Assembly: GCF_007421925.1 (NCBI RefSeq)
Contig: NZ_QMDX01000001.1
Span: 1-64,000, forward strand
DNA length: 64,000 nucleotides
Direction: 5' to 3'
From: Haloglomus irregulare
GTDB lineage: Archaea; Halobacteriota; Halobacteria; Halobacteriales; Haloarculaceae
Part shown: piece after piece, positions 40,806 to 48,974 of the stretch
Numbering within the stretch: position 1 is the stretch's first letter
Layout of the letters: each line of letters opens with the position of its first letter
Notes under the pieces: model-generated
Told to the model about the DNA's origin: nothing
Database searches by the model: none
The model's input: the letters and a program-made list of their open reading frames with translations, nothing else
Translations under genes and position numbers: made by a program

Positions 40806-41165
40806 TCAGGGCCGCCAGACGCGGGTCCCCGGGTGGAACGGGGACCAGGCGAACCAGTACAGTTCGGCGGTCCCCGGGACCGCCTCCGGGCGGCGCCCCC
40901 CGTGTGGCCCGCCGAGCGCGCGGCCGGTGGTGACCGACCAGCGCGAACCGTCGGCCAGCAACACGTCACCGGCCGCCGTCGCGGTGGCCCCGAGCGTCAG
41001 CGGCCGACCGTCGAGTCGGCGGTCGGAGGCGAACGTCCCCGCCGGGTCGCCGACGCGGTCGTTGATAACCTCGCTCCCGGTGACGTAGCCCTGTGGGTAG
41101 GCGACCGCCGCGCCCTCGGTCGCGACCCCGAGGACCGGCGTCCGAGCCGGGAGCCGCGGGTCGGG
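40806..41165 (-). pseudogene. C-terminal fragment of a DUF3179 protein
   Basis: The minus strand reads as the last part of a DUF3179 protein: RLPARTPVLGVATEGAAVAYP, then VINDRVGD, then a jump to AGTFASDRRLDGRPLTL, ADGSRWSVTTGRALGGPHGG and the typical end ELYWFAWSPFHPGTRVW. The segment that should follow NDRVGD (a hydrophobic strand) is missing, and the N-terminal two thirds of the family, including its signal peptide, are absent. The 5' boundary near 41165 is where similarity fades. The frame upstream to 41309 is low-complexity. This is a gene remnant, and the 190 bases between it and the next gene hold nothing else. Confidence 0.6.
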
Positions 41166-41353
41166 GACGACGGCGCCCGCACGGGGGAACCCCCGGTGAC
41201 TGCCACCGCCCGCGCCGGCTTCGTCCCTGTGGCCGCGACCGCCGGTCGTGCCCATCCGTCCGTGCTCGGGCGGCCAAGCGCGTGCGGTGGCGTCGCCCGC
41301 CGCACACAACCGCCCGGCCGAACGTTCAGGGGCCGCCCGCCCGTATCGACGGT

Positions 41354-41884
41354 ATGACCCTCACCGCCGTCATCCACCTCGGCGACCGGCCGCCGCTCGG
41401 CGGGGGCCTCGACGCCTCGCATATCGCCCACCTCCACGAGGACGGCGTCCCGCGGTTGCTGGCCTACACGGTCGAGTCGGACGGCGACCTCGACCGGGTC
41501 CCGGGTGCGTACGCGCCGGCGCTGGACGCCGACCCCCCGTACCCGGTGACGGACCTGCTGCTGGCGCTCCGGCGCGACGGGTCGGCCGCCGCCCAGCGGC
41601 TCGACACCCTCGACACCAAGGCTCGCGCCAACTACGGGACCGGCTTCCGCGAGAAGGTGTTCGACAGCGACGTCGAGTGGGGGTCGGACGGCTACGGGCG
41701 CCATTTCGAGGCCCGTTCGCAGCTGGAGGCACACGACTACGAGGGCACCGTCGTCGTCGGCTTCCACCCCGGCATCGGCGACGCCGCCCGGGCGGCCATC
41801 ACCGACAATCTGACCCGACTGGACGCGGCGACGGAGACCCTCGGGCTCGGCGTCGGGCTGGGATCCGAGGATAACGAGTCATAA
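41354..41884 (+). CDS. Conserved haloarchaeal-type protein, function unknown
   Basis: 176-aa soluble protein that I do not recognise. It is one ordered domain: MTLTAVIHLGDRPPLGGGLDASHIAHLHEDGVPRLLAYTVES, YPVTDLLLALRRDGSAAAQRLDTLDTKARANYGTGFREKVF, and FHPGIGDAARAAITDNLTRLDAATETLGLG at the end. The sequence is regular, with alternating helices and strands, so it is likely a real gene. The ATG at 41354 is preferred because the longer frame upstream is antisense to the DUF3179 remnant. It has no clear operon partner. Confidence 0.72.
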   Translation: MTLTAVIHLGDRPPLGGGLDASHIAHLHEDGVPRLLAYTVESDGDLDRVPGAYAPALDADPPYPVTDLLLALRRDGSAAAQRLDTLDTKARANYGTGFREKVFDSDVEWGSDGYGRHFEARSQLEAHDYEGTVVVGFHPGIGDAARAAITDNLTRLDAATETLGLGVGLGSEDNES

Positions 41885-42042
41885 CTGACTAATATCGTAG
41901 TCTCGGGCCGGGACGTCCGCGTTCCGCTCGGGAGCCGAACGTATCCGCGTTATCACCCGGAGACCGACCGGCGGACACCGGTGTCACCACCCGACACGGA
42001 TGCCCGCGAACGGTTAACACGACGGGTCCAGAAGCTGCGTCC

Positions 42043-42237
42043 ATGAGCTGTCCCCACCTGGACTACCGCGACGGCGACCACGCCGCGACCGAGCGTGCCT
42101 ACTGCACCGTCCTCGAGGAGTTCGCCGAGCCGATGCGCGCTGACATCTGCAACGACCGGTTCGAACTCTCGCACGCCGCCCACTGCGAGTTCTACCGGGA
42201 GGCCGAGGGCCTGGACGCCGGGGAGGCCGACCCGTGA
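42043..42237 (+). CDS. Small Cys/His-rich protein, possible metal binder
   Basis: 64-aa protein with Cys3, Cys21, Cys36 and Cys48 plus His5, His13, His44 and His47 (MSCPHLDY; RAYCTVL; ADICNDRF; HAAHCEFY). The residues are spread over the chain and may bind zinc or an iron-sulfur cluster. The rest is acidic and helical. Its stop codon overlaps the GTG start of the keto-acid cleavage enzyme (GTGA), a strong sign of co-translation. I recall small proteins of this kind in haloarchaea, but no function. Confidence 0.7.
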   Translation: MSCPHLDYRDGDHAATERAYCTVLEEFAEPMRADICNDRFELSHAAHCEFYREAEGLDAGEADP

Positions 42238-43076
42238 CGGGGTACGAGGAGTACCTTTCGGGCGAACCCGTCGTCATCACGGTCGCGTTGACCGGGGGGG
42301 TCCACGGGAAGGAGGCGAACCCGAACCTGCCCGAGACGCCGGCGGAGGTGGCGGCGGCCGCGGCCGACGCGGAGGCCGCGGGCGCGAGCGTCGCTCACCT
42401 GCACGCCCGACAGCCCAACGGGGAGCGGTCGTTCTCGGCGGAGCGGTTCCAGGAGCTGACCGAGGCGGTCCGCGAGACGACCGACCTCGTCATCCAGCAC
42501 TCGACCGGCGGGACGGGCGCGCCACTGGAGGCTCGGCGCCAGCCGCTGCGGACCGACCCCGCCCCGGAGATGGCGAGCCTCGACATGGGTCCGCTCAACC
42601 GCTACCGGCACCTGACGAGCGAGAACCCGCGCGCCATGGTCGACGCGCTCTACGACGAGATGGACGACCGCGGCATCAAGCCGGAGTTAGAGGCGTTCAA
42701 CGACGGCCACGTCAACGAGATCCACGGGCTCTTAGAACGGCGCGACCTCGCGCCGCCGTACCACACGACGCTGGTGTTCGGCGGGGGCACGCTGACGCCG
42801 GCGCGGCCGCGGAACCTGCTGAACGCGGTCCGGAACCTGCCCGACGGCGCGACGTTCAACACGCTCGGGTTCGGGCCCCACCAGCTCCCGTTCGCGACGC
42901 TGGGGACGATACTCGGCGGCCACGTCCGCGTCGGACTGGAGGACAACGTCTACTCCGAACGGGGGGAGCTGGCGGAGAGCAACGCCCAGCTGGTCGAGCG
43001 CGTGGCGGGCGTGGCCCGAACGCTCGGGCGCGAGCCGGCCACCCCGGACGAGGCCCGCGACCTGCTGGCCCTCTGA
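42234..43076 (+). CDS. Beta-keto acid cleavage enzyme (BKACE, DUF849 family)
   Basis: 280-aa TIM-barrel enzyme of the 3-keto-5-aminohexanoate cleavage family, which condenses a beta-keto acid with acetyl-CoA to give acetoacetate and a new CoA ester. VITVALTGGVHGKEANPNLPETPAEV is the N-terminal signature, AGASVAHLHAR carries the zinc-binding HLH, STGGTG follows, and ELEAFNDGHV holds the conserved Glu. GGHVRVGLEDNVY near the C-terminus is typical. The GTG start at 42234 overlaps the stop of the small Cys/His protein. The keto-acid substrate is unknown. Confidence 0.9.
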   Translation: MTGYEEYLSGEPVVITVALTGGVHGKEANPNLPETPAEVAAAAADAEAAGASVAHLHARQPNGERSFSAERFQELTEAVRETTDLVIQHSTGGTGAPLEARRQPLRTDPAPEMASLDMGPLNRYRHLTSENPRAMVDALYDEMDDRGIKPELEAFNDGHVNEIHGLLERRDLAPPYHTTLVFGGGTLTPARPRNLLNAVRNLPDGATFNTLGFGPHQLPFATLGTILGGHVRVGLEDNVYSERGELAESNAQLVERVAGVARTLGREPATPDEARDLLAL

Positions 43077-43077
43077 G

Positions 43078-43656
43078 CTACACGTCGTCGGGGCCGACCT
43101 TGGGCTCGGTCGGCGGCTCGTACGCCTCGAACGCGTCGAGCAGGGCGGCCGGGTCGCGCTCGACCCGCGCGAGGTCGCGGTGGGCCGCCGAGACGAAGCC
43201 GGCATCGGTCGCGCCGTCCAGATGCGCGACGACCCCGTCGTAGAACCCCTCGACGTTGAGGAGCCCACATGGGTCGTCGTGGAGGCCGAGCTGGGCCCAC
43301 GTCAGCACCTCGAACAGTTCCTCCAGCGTGCCCAGCCCGCCGGGCAGGGCGACGAAGCCGTCGGCCAGGTCGACCATCCGCCGTTTGCGGTCGTGCATCG
43401 AGTCCACGACCTGGAGGTCGGTCAGCCCGGCGTGGGCGACCTCCCGGTCCTGTAGCGCCTCGGGGATGACCCCGATGACCTCGCCGCCACCCTCGATGAC
43501 GGTATCGGCGATGGTGCCCATCAGACCGACGCTGGCGCCGCCGTAGACCAGTCCCAGGTCGCGGGCGAGCAGTTCCCCGCCCAGCGCGCGGGCGGCCTTG
43601 CGGTACGAGGGGTCGTGGCCGGGGCTGGAACCACAGTAGACACAGAGCCGGTCCAC
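43078..43656 (-). CDS. LOG family protein (Rossmann-fold nucleotide-binding)
   Basis: 192-aa protein of the LOG (cytokinin riboside 5'-monophosphate phosphoribohydrolase-like) family. It has VYCGSSPGHDPSYRKAARALGGELLARDLGLVYGGASVGLMG, SMHDRKRRMVDLADGFVALPGGLGTLEELFEVLTWAQLG: the PGGxGTxxE motif and the catalytic Arg of the MHDRKRRM segment are both intact. The likely reaction is hydrolysis of a nucleoside monophosphate N-glycosidic bond; the physiological substrate in archaea is not settled. It ends only one base away from the stop of the convergent BKACE gene, and starts three bases behind the HxlR stop, so it is probably the second gene of that transcript. Confidence 0.93.
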   Translation of the reverse strand: MDRLCVYCGSSPGHDPSYRKAARALGGELLARDLGLVYGGASVGLMGTIADTVIEGGGEVIGVIPEALQDREVAHAGLTDLQVVDSMHDRKRRMVDLADGFVALPGGLGTLEELFEVLTWAQLGLHDDPCGLLNVEGFYDGVVAHLDGATDAGFVSAAHRDLARVERDPAALLDAFEAYEPPTEPKVGPDDV

Positions 43657-43659
43657 GGC

Positions 43660-44043
43660 TCAGTCCGCGGACTCGGCGGCGACGTCCGGTTCGCCCGCCG
43701 GGGGCTGGAGCCACTCGTCGGCCCACCGCTCGATCTCGTCGAAGACGGGGCAGAGCGACTCCCCCTTCCGCGTCAGCGAGTAGTAGGTCGCAACGGGGGC
43801 GTCCTCCTCCATCCGGCGGTCGACGAAGCCCATCTCCTGGAGGTCGTCGAGGACCCGCGAGAGCGTCCGCGAGGAGGCGTCGGTCGACCGTTTCAGCTCG
43901 TTGAAACGCTTCTCGCCGTCCTGCAGGTCGTGCAGGACGATGAGCCGCCACTGTGAGCCGATCTGTTCGAGCGAGTCGACCACGGCACAGGGGCCGTCGT
44001 CGGCGACCGTCTCCGCTGTCGGGTTATCCGTACCAGAGGACAT
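43660..44043 (-). CDS. HxlR family winged-helix transcription regulator
   Basis: 127-aa DNA-binding protein. The winged-helix core runs WRLIVLHDLQDGEKRFNELKRSTDASSRTLSRVLDDLQEMGFVDRR (about 30-80) with the recognition helix near SSRTLSRVLDDL, followed by the wing TYYSLTRKGESLCPVFDEIERW. HxlR regulators often control a divergent detoxification or oxidoreductase gene. The ATG at 44043 is preferred to a GTG three codons upstream. It is divergent from the carboxylesterase (gap 107 bases), which is a plausible target, and heads a pair with the LOG gene. The redox or effector-sensing Cys of some members is seen as Cys20 in GPCAVVDSL. Confidence 0.92.
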   Translation of the reverse strand: MSSGTDNPTAETVADDGPCAVVDSLEQIGSQWRLIVLHDLQDGEKRFNELKRSTDASSRTLSRVLDDLQEMGFVDRRMEEDAPVATYYSLTRKGESLCPVFDEIERWADEWLQPPAGEPDVAAESAD

Positions 44044-44097
44044 CTTCGTCACCTACCGCCATCGTTGTCAGGGAACGCATAAGTAGGTTCGGGGACG

Positions 44098-44117
44098 AAC
44101 TCAGGTGACATGGTGAC
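44098..44117. promoter_or_regulatory. Candidate HxlR operator between the divergent genes
   Basis: The tract aactcaggtgacatggtgac holds two direct copies of ggtgaca in tandem (44104-44110, 44112-44118), and just before it the inverted repeat gttcg-ggga-cgaac lies at 44086-44099. HxlR-type regulators bind short repeats in divergent gaps, so this is the best candidate site here, but no consensus is at hand. Confidence 0.25.
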
Positions 44118-44150
44118 ACTACTGGTCGAACGGCGAGCGGAGGACGGCCG

Positions 44151-44810
44151 ATGAGCGGCGACCGCACCGACGACGAGGTCGGGCCACATCAGGGGCAGGG
44201 CATCACGACCGCGGGAGCGGACCTGGCGGACGCGCCCGCCGCGGTCGTCCTCGCTCACGGCCGGGGCGCCTCGGCGCGGGGCATCCTCGGCATGGCCGAT
44301 GAGTTCGCGGTCGAGGGCGTAGCCTATCTCGCCCCGCAGGCCGCGCGCAACGAGTGGTACCCCAACTCCTTCCTGGCGCCGGTCGAGGCGAACGAACCCG
44401 GCCGGTCCTCGGGGCTGCGGGCGCTGGACGACGCCGTTGGCCGGGCGGTCGAGGCCGGCATCCCGCACGAGCGCATCGTCCTCGGCGGGTTCTCGCAGGG
44501 CGCCTGCCTCGCGGCGGAGTACGTCGCGCGCAACCCGCGCCGGTACGGGGGGGTCATCGCGTTCAGCGGCGGTCTCATCGGCGAGGAACTGGACGGGACG
44601 TATCCCGGGGATCTGGCGGGGACACCGGTCTTCCTGGGCTGTTCGGACGTGGACCCGCATATCCCCGAGGAGCGGGTGGTCGCGACGCGGGACGCCCTCG
44701 AAGCGATGGGCGCCGACGTGGACATGCGGCTCTACGAGGGGATGGGCCACACGGTGAACGCGGACGAGGTCGCGGCCGCGCGGGCCGTCATCGCCTCGCT
44801 GGTCGACTGA
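44151..44810 (+). CDS. Alpha/beta-hydrolase, carboxylesterase/phospholipase type
   Basis: 219-aa enzyme of the YpfH/carboxylesterase group. [22 protein letters not shown] carries the oxyanion-loop HGRGA, the nucleophile elbow is [18 protein letters not shown] (Ser in GFSQG), and the catalytic Asp and His are expected at VDPHIPEER and in [10 protein letters not shown]. No signal peptide, so intracellular. It is divergent from HxlR. A 14-codon frame at 44110-44154 ends in an overlap with the ATG of this gene and may be a leader. Confidence 0.9.
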   Translation: MSGDRTDDEVGPHQGQGITTAGADLADAPAAVVLAHGRGASARGILGMADEFAVEGVAYLAPQAARNEWYPNSFLAPVEANEPGRSSGLRALDDAVGRAVEAGIPHERIVLGGFSQGACLAAEYVARNPRRYGGVIAFSGGLIGEELDGTYPGDLAGTPVFLGCSDVDPHIPEERVVATRDALEAMGADVDMRLYEGMGHTVNADEVAAARAVIASLVD

Positions 44811-44931
44811 GCGCCCGCCGTTCGAGGCCGTCGAACTGCCGGCAGATGGCGCCGGGTCGACCGGCCCGGTGCCCGGTCGGGAACCGCCCGGAGAGAGCCG
44901 CCTCGTGGCAGTCCGCTGGCGCGCAAAGGCA

Positions 44932-44939
44932 ACTTCTAT
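44932..44939 (+). promoter_or_regulatory. TATA-like element of the sdh operon
   Basis: The tract ttctatac is centred about 32 nt before the ATG at 44968. It fits a short or absent leader and fixes the start of sdhC. Confidence 0.4.
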
Positions 44940-44967
44940 ACGCGACCGGTTCCCACACGTTCCCGTA

Positions 44968-45360
44968 ATGAGTCAATCGTACGACCGGGGCCTGGTGGAG
45001 GACTTCGGGCGGTGGCGGGAGTTCTCCGCCGGCATGTGGGCCTGGGTGTTCCACAAGTTCACCGGCTGGGTGCTCGTCGGCTACCTGTTCACGCATATCG
45101 CCGTGCTGAGCACGGCCACCATCAGCGCCGAGGCCTACACCCAGACTATCGTGGGCCTGGAGAGCCTGCTGGTCATCCGGTTCCTGGAGGTCGGCCTGCT
45201 GGCGGTCGCGGTCTTCCACATCCTCAACGGACTGCGACTGCTGTTCGTCGACCTCGGGGTCGGACTGGAGGCACAGGACAAGAGCTTCTACGCGTCGCTC
45301 GCCCTCACGGGCGCCATCGTGGTGGCGAGCGTCCCGACCTTCCTCGCGGGGGCGGTGTGA
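44968..45360 (+). CDS. sdhC: Succinate dehydrogenase cytochrome b subunit
   Basis: 130-aa membrane anchor with three helices (about 28-50, 63-83, 98-125). The heme-ligand type His is seen in [11 protein letters not shown], and the N-terminal part ([16 protein letters not shown]) is typical of archaeal SdhC. The start at 44968 excludes 33 codons of open frame which read as non-coding. It overlaps sdhD by one base. With the next three genes it forms the haloarchaeal sdhCDBA operon, which oxidises succinate and reduces menaquinone. Confidence 0.93.
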   Translation: MSQSYDRGLVEDFGRWREFSAGMWAWVFHKFTGWVLVGYLFTHIAVLSTATISAEAYTQTIVGLESLLVIRFLEVGLLAVAVFHILNGLRLLFVDLGVGLEAQDKSFYASLALTGAIVVASVPTFLAGAV

Positions 45361-45740
45361 TGGCGGACTACTACTCCTCGTTCGAGCCGAAGGGGACGCG
45401 CTGGCTGCTCCAGCGGCTCACCGCGGCGTTCCTCGTGGTGGTGCTGGCGTTCCACTTCATGCTGCTGCATTTCGTCAACCACGCCGCCGAGGTGACCTTC
45501 ATGCAGACCAACCTGCGGATGAGCCAGCCGGGCTACTTCCTCACGATGGTCGCCTTCCTCGTGACCGCCACCTTCCACGGCGTCAACGGGGTCTACAACG
45601 CACTCGTCAACCAGGGGCTCGACGGCACCCCGAAGACCGTCGTCAAGTACGGGCTGATCCTCGCGAGCGTGCTCCTGGTCGCACAGGGCATCCGCGTCGC
45701 GATGGCGATGGCCGGCTTCATCATCGGACCCGCAGCATAA
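45360..45740 (+). CDS. sdhD: Succinate dehydrogenase membrane subunit D
   Basis: 126-aa second anchor, three helices (about 19-42, 59-80, 97-120). FHFMLLHFVNHAAEV holds the His residues expected for quinone or heme contact. The ATG overlaps the sdhC stop by one base (TGATG), and its stop overlaps the sdhB start by one base. The sequence is of the SdhD kind of archaea. Confidence 0.92.
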   Translation: MADYYSSFEPKGTRWLLQRLTAAFLVVVLAFHFMLLHFVNHAAEVTFMQTNLRMSQPGYFLTMVAFLVTATFHGVNGVYNALVNQGLDGTPKTVVKYGLILASVLLVAQGIRVAMAMAGFIIGPAA

Positions 45741-46624
45741 TGAGCACACAAGTCACCGAACAGGAGACCGAGACCGAAGAGCAGTCCAGCCACCAGCGCC
45801 GCCGCCTGGAGGAGAAGGCCGAGCGGGCCGCGAGCCGCGACCGGATGCGCGAGCGGGCCGAGAACGACCTCGACGAGGCGGACACCACGTTCACGCTGAA
45901 GGTGTTCCGCTACGACCCGGAGATCCCCGAGAAGGAGGAGCCCCGCTTCGACACGTTCGAGGTGCCGTTCACGAAGGGGATGACCGTCCTGGACTCGCTG
46001 ATGTACGCCCGGGACCACTACGACTCCTCGCTCACCTTCCGGCACTCCTGTCGGCAGGCCGTCTGTGGCTCGGACGCGCTGTTCGTCAACGGCACCCAGC
46101 ATCTGGGTTGCAAGACCCAGGTGGTCGACCTGGGCGACGACGGCGGCGTCCCCGGCGAGATCCGCGTCGAACCGCTCCCCCATCAGGAGGTCGTCAAGGA
46201 CCTCGTCGTGGATATGGAGCACTTCTACGACCAGATGGAGGCCGTCGAGCCGTACTTCGACGCCGACGAGCTCCCCGACGGGATGGAGGAGCAGCGCCAG
46301 ACCCGGGAGAACCGCGAGAAAATCAAGATGTCCTCGCGCTGTATCTGGTGTGGCGCCTGCATGTCCTCCTGCAACGTGGCCGCCGGGAACAACGAGTACC
46401 TCGGTCCCGCGGCGATCAACAAGGCCTACAAGTTCGCGATGGACGAGCGGGAGGGCGAGAACCGCAAGCAGGAACGACTGGAGATCATCGAGCAGGAGCA
46501 CGGCGTCTGGCGGTGTCAGACCCAGTTCTCCTGCACGGAGGTCTGCCCGAAGGACATCCCGCTCACCGAGCACATCCAGGAGCTCAAGCGCGAGGCCGTC
46601 AAGAACAACCTGAAGTTCTGGTGA
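45740..46624 (+). CDS. sdhB: Succinate dehydrogenase iron-sulfur subunit
   Basis: 294-aa subunit with all three clusters. The [2Fe-2S] site is CRQAVCGSDALFVNGTQHLGC, with Asp in the third ligand position as in the E. coli enzyme. The [4Fe-4S] site is CIWCGACMSSC and the [3Fe-4S] site CQTQFSCTEVCPKDI. The first 55 residues form a charged, Glu/Arg-rich helix not found in bacterial SdhB, which is typical of halophilic proteins. The start overlaps sdhD. A gap of 138 bases separates it from sdhA, with no clear terminator. Confidence 0.95.
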   Translation: MSTQVTEQETETEEQSSHQRRRLEEKAERAASRDRMRERAENDLDEADTTFTLKVFRYDPEIPEKEEPRFDTFEVPFTKGMTVLDSLMYARDHYDSSLTFRHSCRQAVCGSDALFVNGTQHLGCKTQVVDLGDDGGVPGEIRVEPLPHQEVVKDLVVDMEHFYDQMEAVEPYFDADELPDGMEEQRQTRENREKIKMSSRCIWCGACMSSCNVAAGNNEYLGPAAINKAYKFAMDEREGENRKQERLEIIEQEHGVWRCQTQFSCTEVCPKDIPLTEHIQELKREAVKNNLKFW

Positions 46625-46762
46625 GCCTCGGTCGGCGCTCCCGGAGCGCTCGGACCCGGCATGTTCTGCCGGATCCGGGCGCTTGCGGGCGCTATCGCAC
46701 GACAGCATCAAGTCAGTCGAACTCCAACACGGATTTAGAACACAGCGACCCTTTCACACACA

Positions 46763-48616
46763 ATGTACGAACACGACGTCATCGTGGTCGGCGCCGGCGG
46801 CGCCGGCCTCCGAGCGGCCATCGCAGCACACGAGGAGGGCGCCGACGTGGCGCTCGTCTCGAAGCTCCATCCCGTTCGCTCCCACACGGGCGCGGCCGAG
46901 GGCGGCATCAACGCCGCGCTGCGGGACGGCGACGACTGGACCGACCACGCATACGACACGATGAAGGGCTCGGACTACCTGGGGGACGCCCCGGCCATCG
47001 AGACCCTCTGTGAGACCTCCCCCGAGGAGGTCATTCAGCTCGAGCACTGGGGGATGCCCTTCAGCCGCGAGGACGACGGGCGCGTCTCCCAGCGGCCCTT
47101 CGGCGGCCTGAGCTTCCCACGGACCACCTACGCCGGCGCCGAGACTGGCCACCACCTGCTCCACACCATGTACGAGCAGGTCGTCAAACGGGGCATCAAG
47201 GTGTACGACGAGTTCTACGTGATGGACCTCGCCGTCACCGACGAGCCGGACCCCGAGGACCGGGAGTGTCACGGCTGCGTCGCCTACGACATCAAGAGCG
47301 GCGATGTCGTCGGCTTCGAGGCCACGAACGGCGTCGTTCTCGCGACCGGTGGCGACGGACAGGCGTTCGACCACACCACCAACGCAGTCGCCAACACCGG
47401 CGACGGCCCCGCGATGGCCTACCGCGCGGGCGCCCCGGTCGAGGACATGGAGTTCGTCCAGTTCCACCCGACCACGCTCCCCTCCACGGGGGTGCTCATC
47501 TCCGAGGGGGTTCGTGGCGAGGGGGGCATCCTCTACAACGCCGAGGGCGAGCGGTTCATGTTCGAGGGCGGGTACGCCAACAACGCCGGCGAGCTCGCCT
47601 CGCGTGACGTCGTCTCCCGCGCCGAGCTGACGGAGGTCAACGAGGGGCGCGGCGTCGAGGACGAGTACGTCTACCTCGACATGCGCCACCTCGGCGAGGA
47701 GCGCATCACCGACCGCCTGGAGAACATCCTCCACCTCGCGGAGGACTTCGAGGGCGTCGACGGGCTCACCGAGCCGATGCCGGTCAAGCCCGGGCAGCAC
47801 TACCATATGGGCGGCATCGAGACGAACGAGCACGGCGAGACCTGCGTCTCCGGGCTCTACGCCGCCGGGGAATGTGCCTGCGTCTCCGTCCACGGCTCCA
47901 ACCGCCTGGGCGGGAACGCGCTGCCCGAGCTCATCGTCTTCGGCGCCCGCGCCGGCTACCACGCCGCCGGGCGTGACTACGGCGAGGCGCTCGTCGAGAC
48001 CGGTCCCTCCGTGGCCATCGAGCACGAGGACGACCTCGGCGCCCCGGTCGAGCCGGGCGCGCTGGGGCCTGCGGACGAGGACGTGGCGGCCGACGGCGGG
48101 GAGGCGGCCCCGGACGGCGGGGAGCTGCTCAACCCGTCCGCGACCGTCGAGCGGACCGCCGAGCGCTGTCGCCAGCGCGTCGAGGAGCTGAAGAGCCGCG
48201 AGGGTCGCAACCACGCCGAGATCCGGCAGAAGCTCCAGAAGGCCATGACCCGCTGGGTCAACGTCTTCCGCGAGGAGGAGGGTCTGAAGAAGGCCCTGGA
48301 GGTCATCAAGGAGTGCCGCGAGGAGTACCGGAACGTCGCCGTCTCCGACCCCTCCAGCACCTACAACACGGACCTCATCCACACCATCGAGACGCGGAAC
48401 CTCATCGACGTGGCCGAGACCATGACCCTCAGCGCGCTCGCCCGCAACGAGTTCCGCGGCGCCCACTGGCGCAAGGAGCACCAGAAGCGCAAGGACGACG
48501 AGTGGCTCAAGCACACGATGGTCCAGTGGTCGGACGGCAGCCCCGAGATCTACTACACGGACGTCATCCTCGAGGGCGCCGAGAAGGCCTACGAGCCGAA
48601 GGTCCGCTCCTACTGA
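46763..48616 (+). CDS. sdhA: Succinate dehydrogenase flavoprotein subunit
   Basis: 617-aa catalytic subunit. FAD binding: DVIVVGAGGAGLRAAIAAHEEG, and the His that carries covalent FAD in RSHTGAAEGGINAALRDG. Active-site tracts are ATGGDGQAFDHTTNAVANTGDGPAMAYRAGAP, VQFHPTT, and GGNALPELIVFGARAGYHA; the latter includes the conserved His/Arg site region SNRLGGNALPE. An Asp/Ala-rich loop (about 420-450) is a haloarchaeal insertion. The C-terminal domain (RAHWRKEHQKRKDDEW-like) is complete. It closes the sdhCDBA operon. Confidence 0.95.
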   Translation: MYEHDVIVVGAGGAGLRAAIAAHEEGADVALVSKLHPVRSHTGAAEGGINAALRDGDDWTDHAYDTMKGSDYLGDAPAIETLCETSPEEVIQLEHWGMPFSREDDGRVSQRPFGGLSFPRTTYAGAETGHHLLHTMYEQVVKRGIKVYDEFYVMDLAVTDEPDPEDRECHGCVAYDIKSGDVVGFEATNGVVLATGGDGQAFDHTTNAVANTGDGPAMAYRAGAPVEDMEFVQFHPTTLPSTGVLISEGVRGEGGILYNAEGERFMFEGGYANNAGELASRDVVSRAELTEVNEGRGVEDEYVYLDMRHLGEERITDRLENILHLAEDFEGVDGLTEPMPVKPGQHYHMGGIETNEHGETCVSGLYAAGECACVSVHGSNRLGGNALPELIVFGARAGYHAAGRDYGEALVETGPSVAIEHEDDLGAPVEPGALGPADEDVAADGGEAAPDGGELLNPSATVERTAERCRQRVEELKSREGRNHAEIRQKLQKAMTRWVNVFREEEGLKKALEVIKECREEYRNVAVSDPSSTYNTDLIHTIETRNLIDVAETMTLSALARNEFRGAHWRKEHQKRKDDEWLKHTMVQWSDGSPEIYYTDVILEGAEKAYEPKVRSY

Positions 48617-48943
48617 GAGCGCCCCGGTAGTTCGTCCCCCTCTCGGTTTCTCCTCGCCTCCCCCGGAATATAGCCGCGTCTCACGTCCGAACTGTGCGCA
48701 CGGATAGCACGAGAACGAGGCAGGGGGCCGCCAGCACTGAGGTTCAACTGCGATGCCGCGGGCACCCGGTCGTGTGACCTGACACGTCGTCGCCGGACCG
48801 CCGACCCGGCCGGGCGGCACGCCACCGTCCGATCGGTTCCGCGAGCGCGGTGCCACGGTCCGGTGCCGGGAGCGGCCCCGCCCGCTCGCCAGCCTGCGCC
48901 GTGGCCGACGGGGCCGCCGTGACCAGCCGCGCCGTGGGCGCAT
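48617..48943. other. Intergenic stretch between sdhA and the DUF655 gene
   Basis: About 330 bases without a gene I can support. Translations in all frames are Arg/Pro/Ser-rich. No T-run terminator is present behind sdhA. In other haloarchaea I recall rpl21e and rpoF ahead of the DUF655-rsmA pair, and no trace of either is seen here. Confidence 0.5.
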
Positions 48944-48952
48944 TTTAAATAT
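48944..48952 (+). promoter_or_regulatory. TATA box of the DUF655-rsmA operon
   Basis: The tract tttaaatat is centred about 27 nt before the ATG at 48975. It is a near-ideal archaeal TATA box, giving a leaderless mRNA. Confidence 0.65.
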
Positions 48953-48974
48953 CGCCTCCCGTTAGCTTCGGGGT

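Noticed and set aside
44110-44154. 14-codon frame as a real gene
   Set aside because: Too short to support as a CDS; recorded only as a possible leader in the findings.
45593-48943. Long minus-strand frames over sdhB and sdhA
   Set aside because: Antisense shadows; the plus frames carry the iron-sulfur and FAD motifs.
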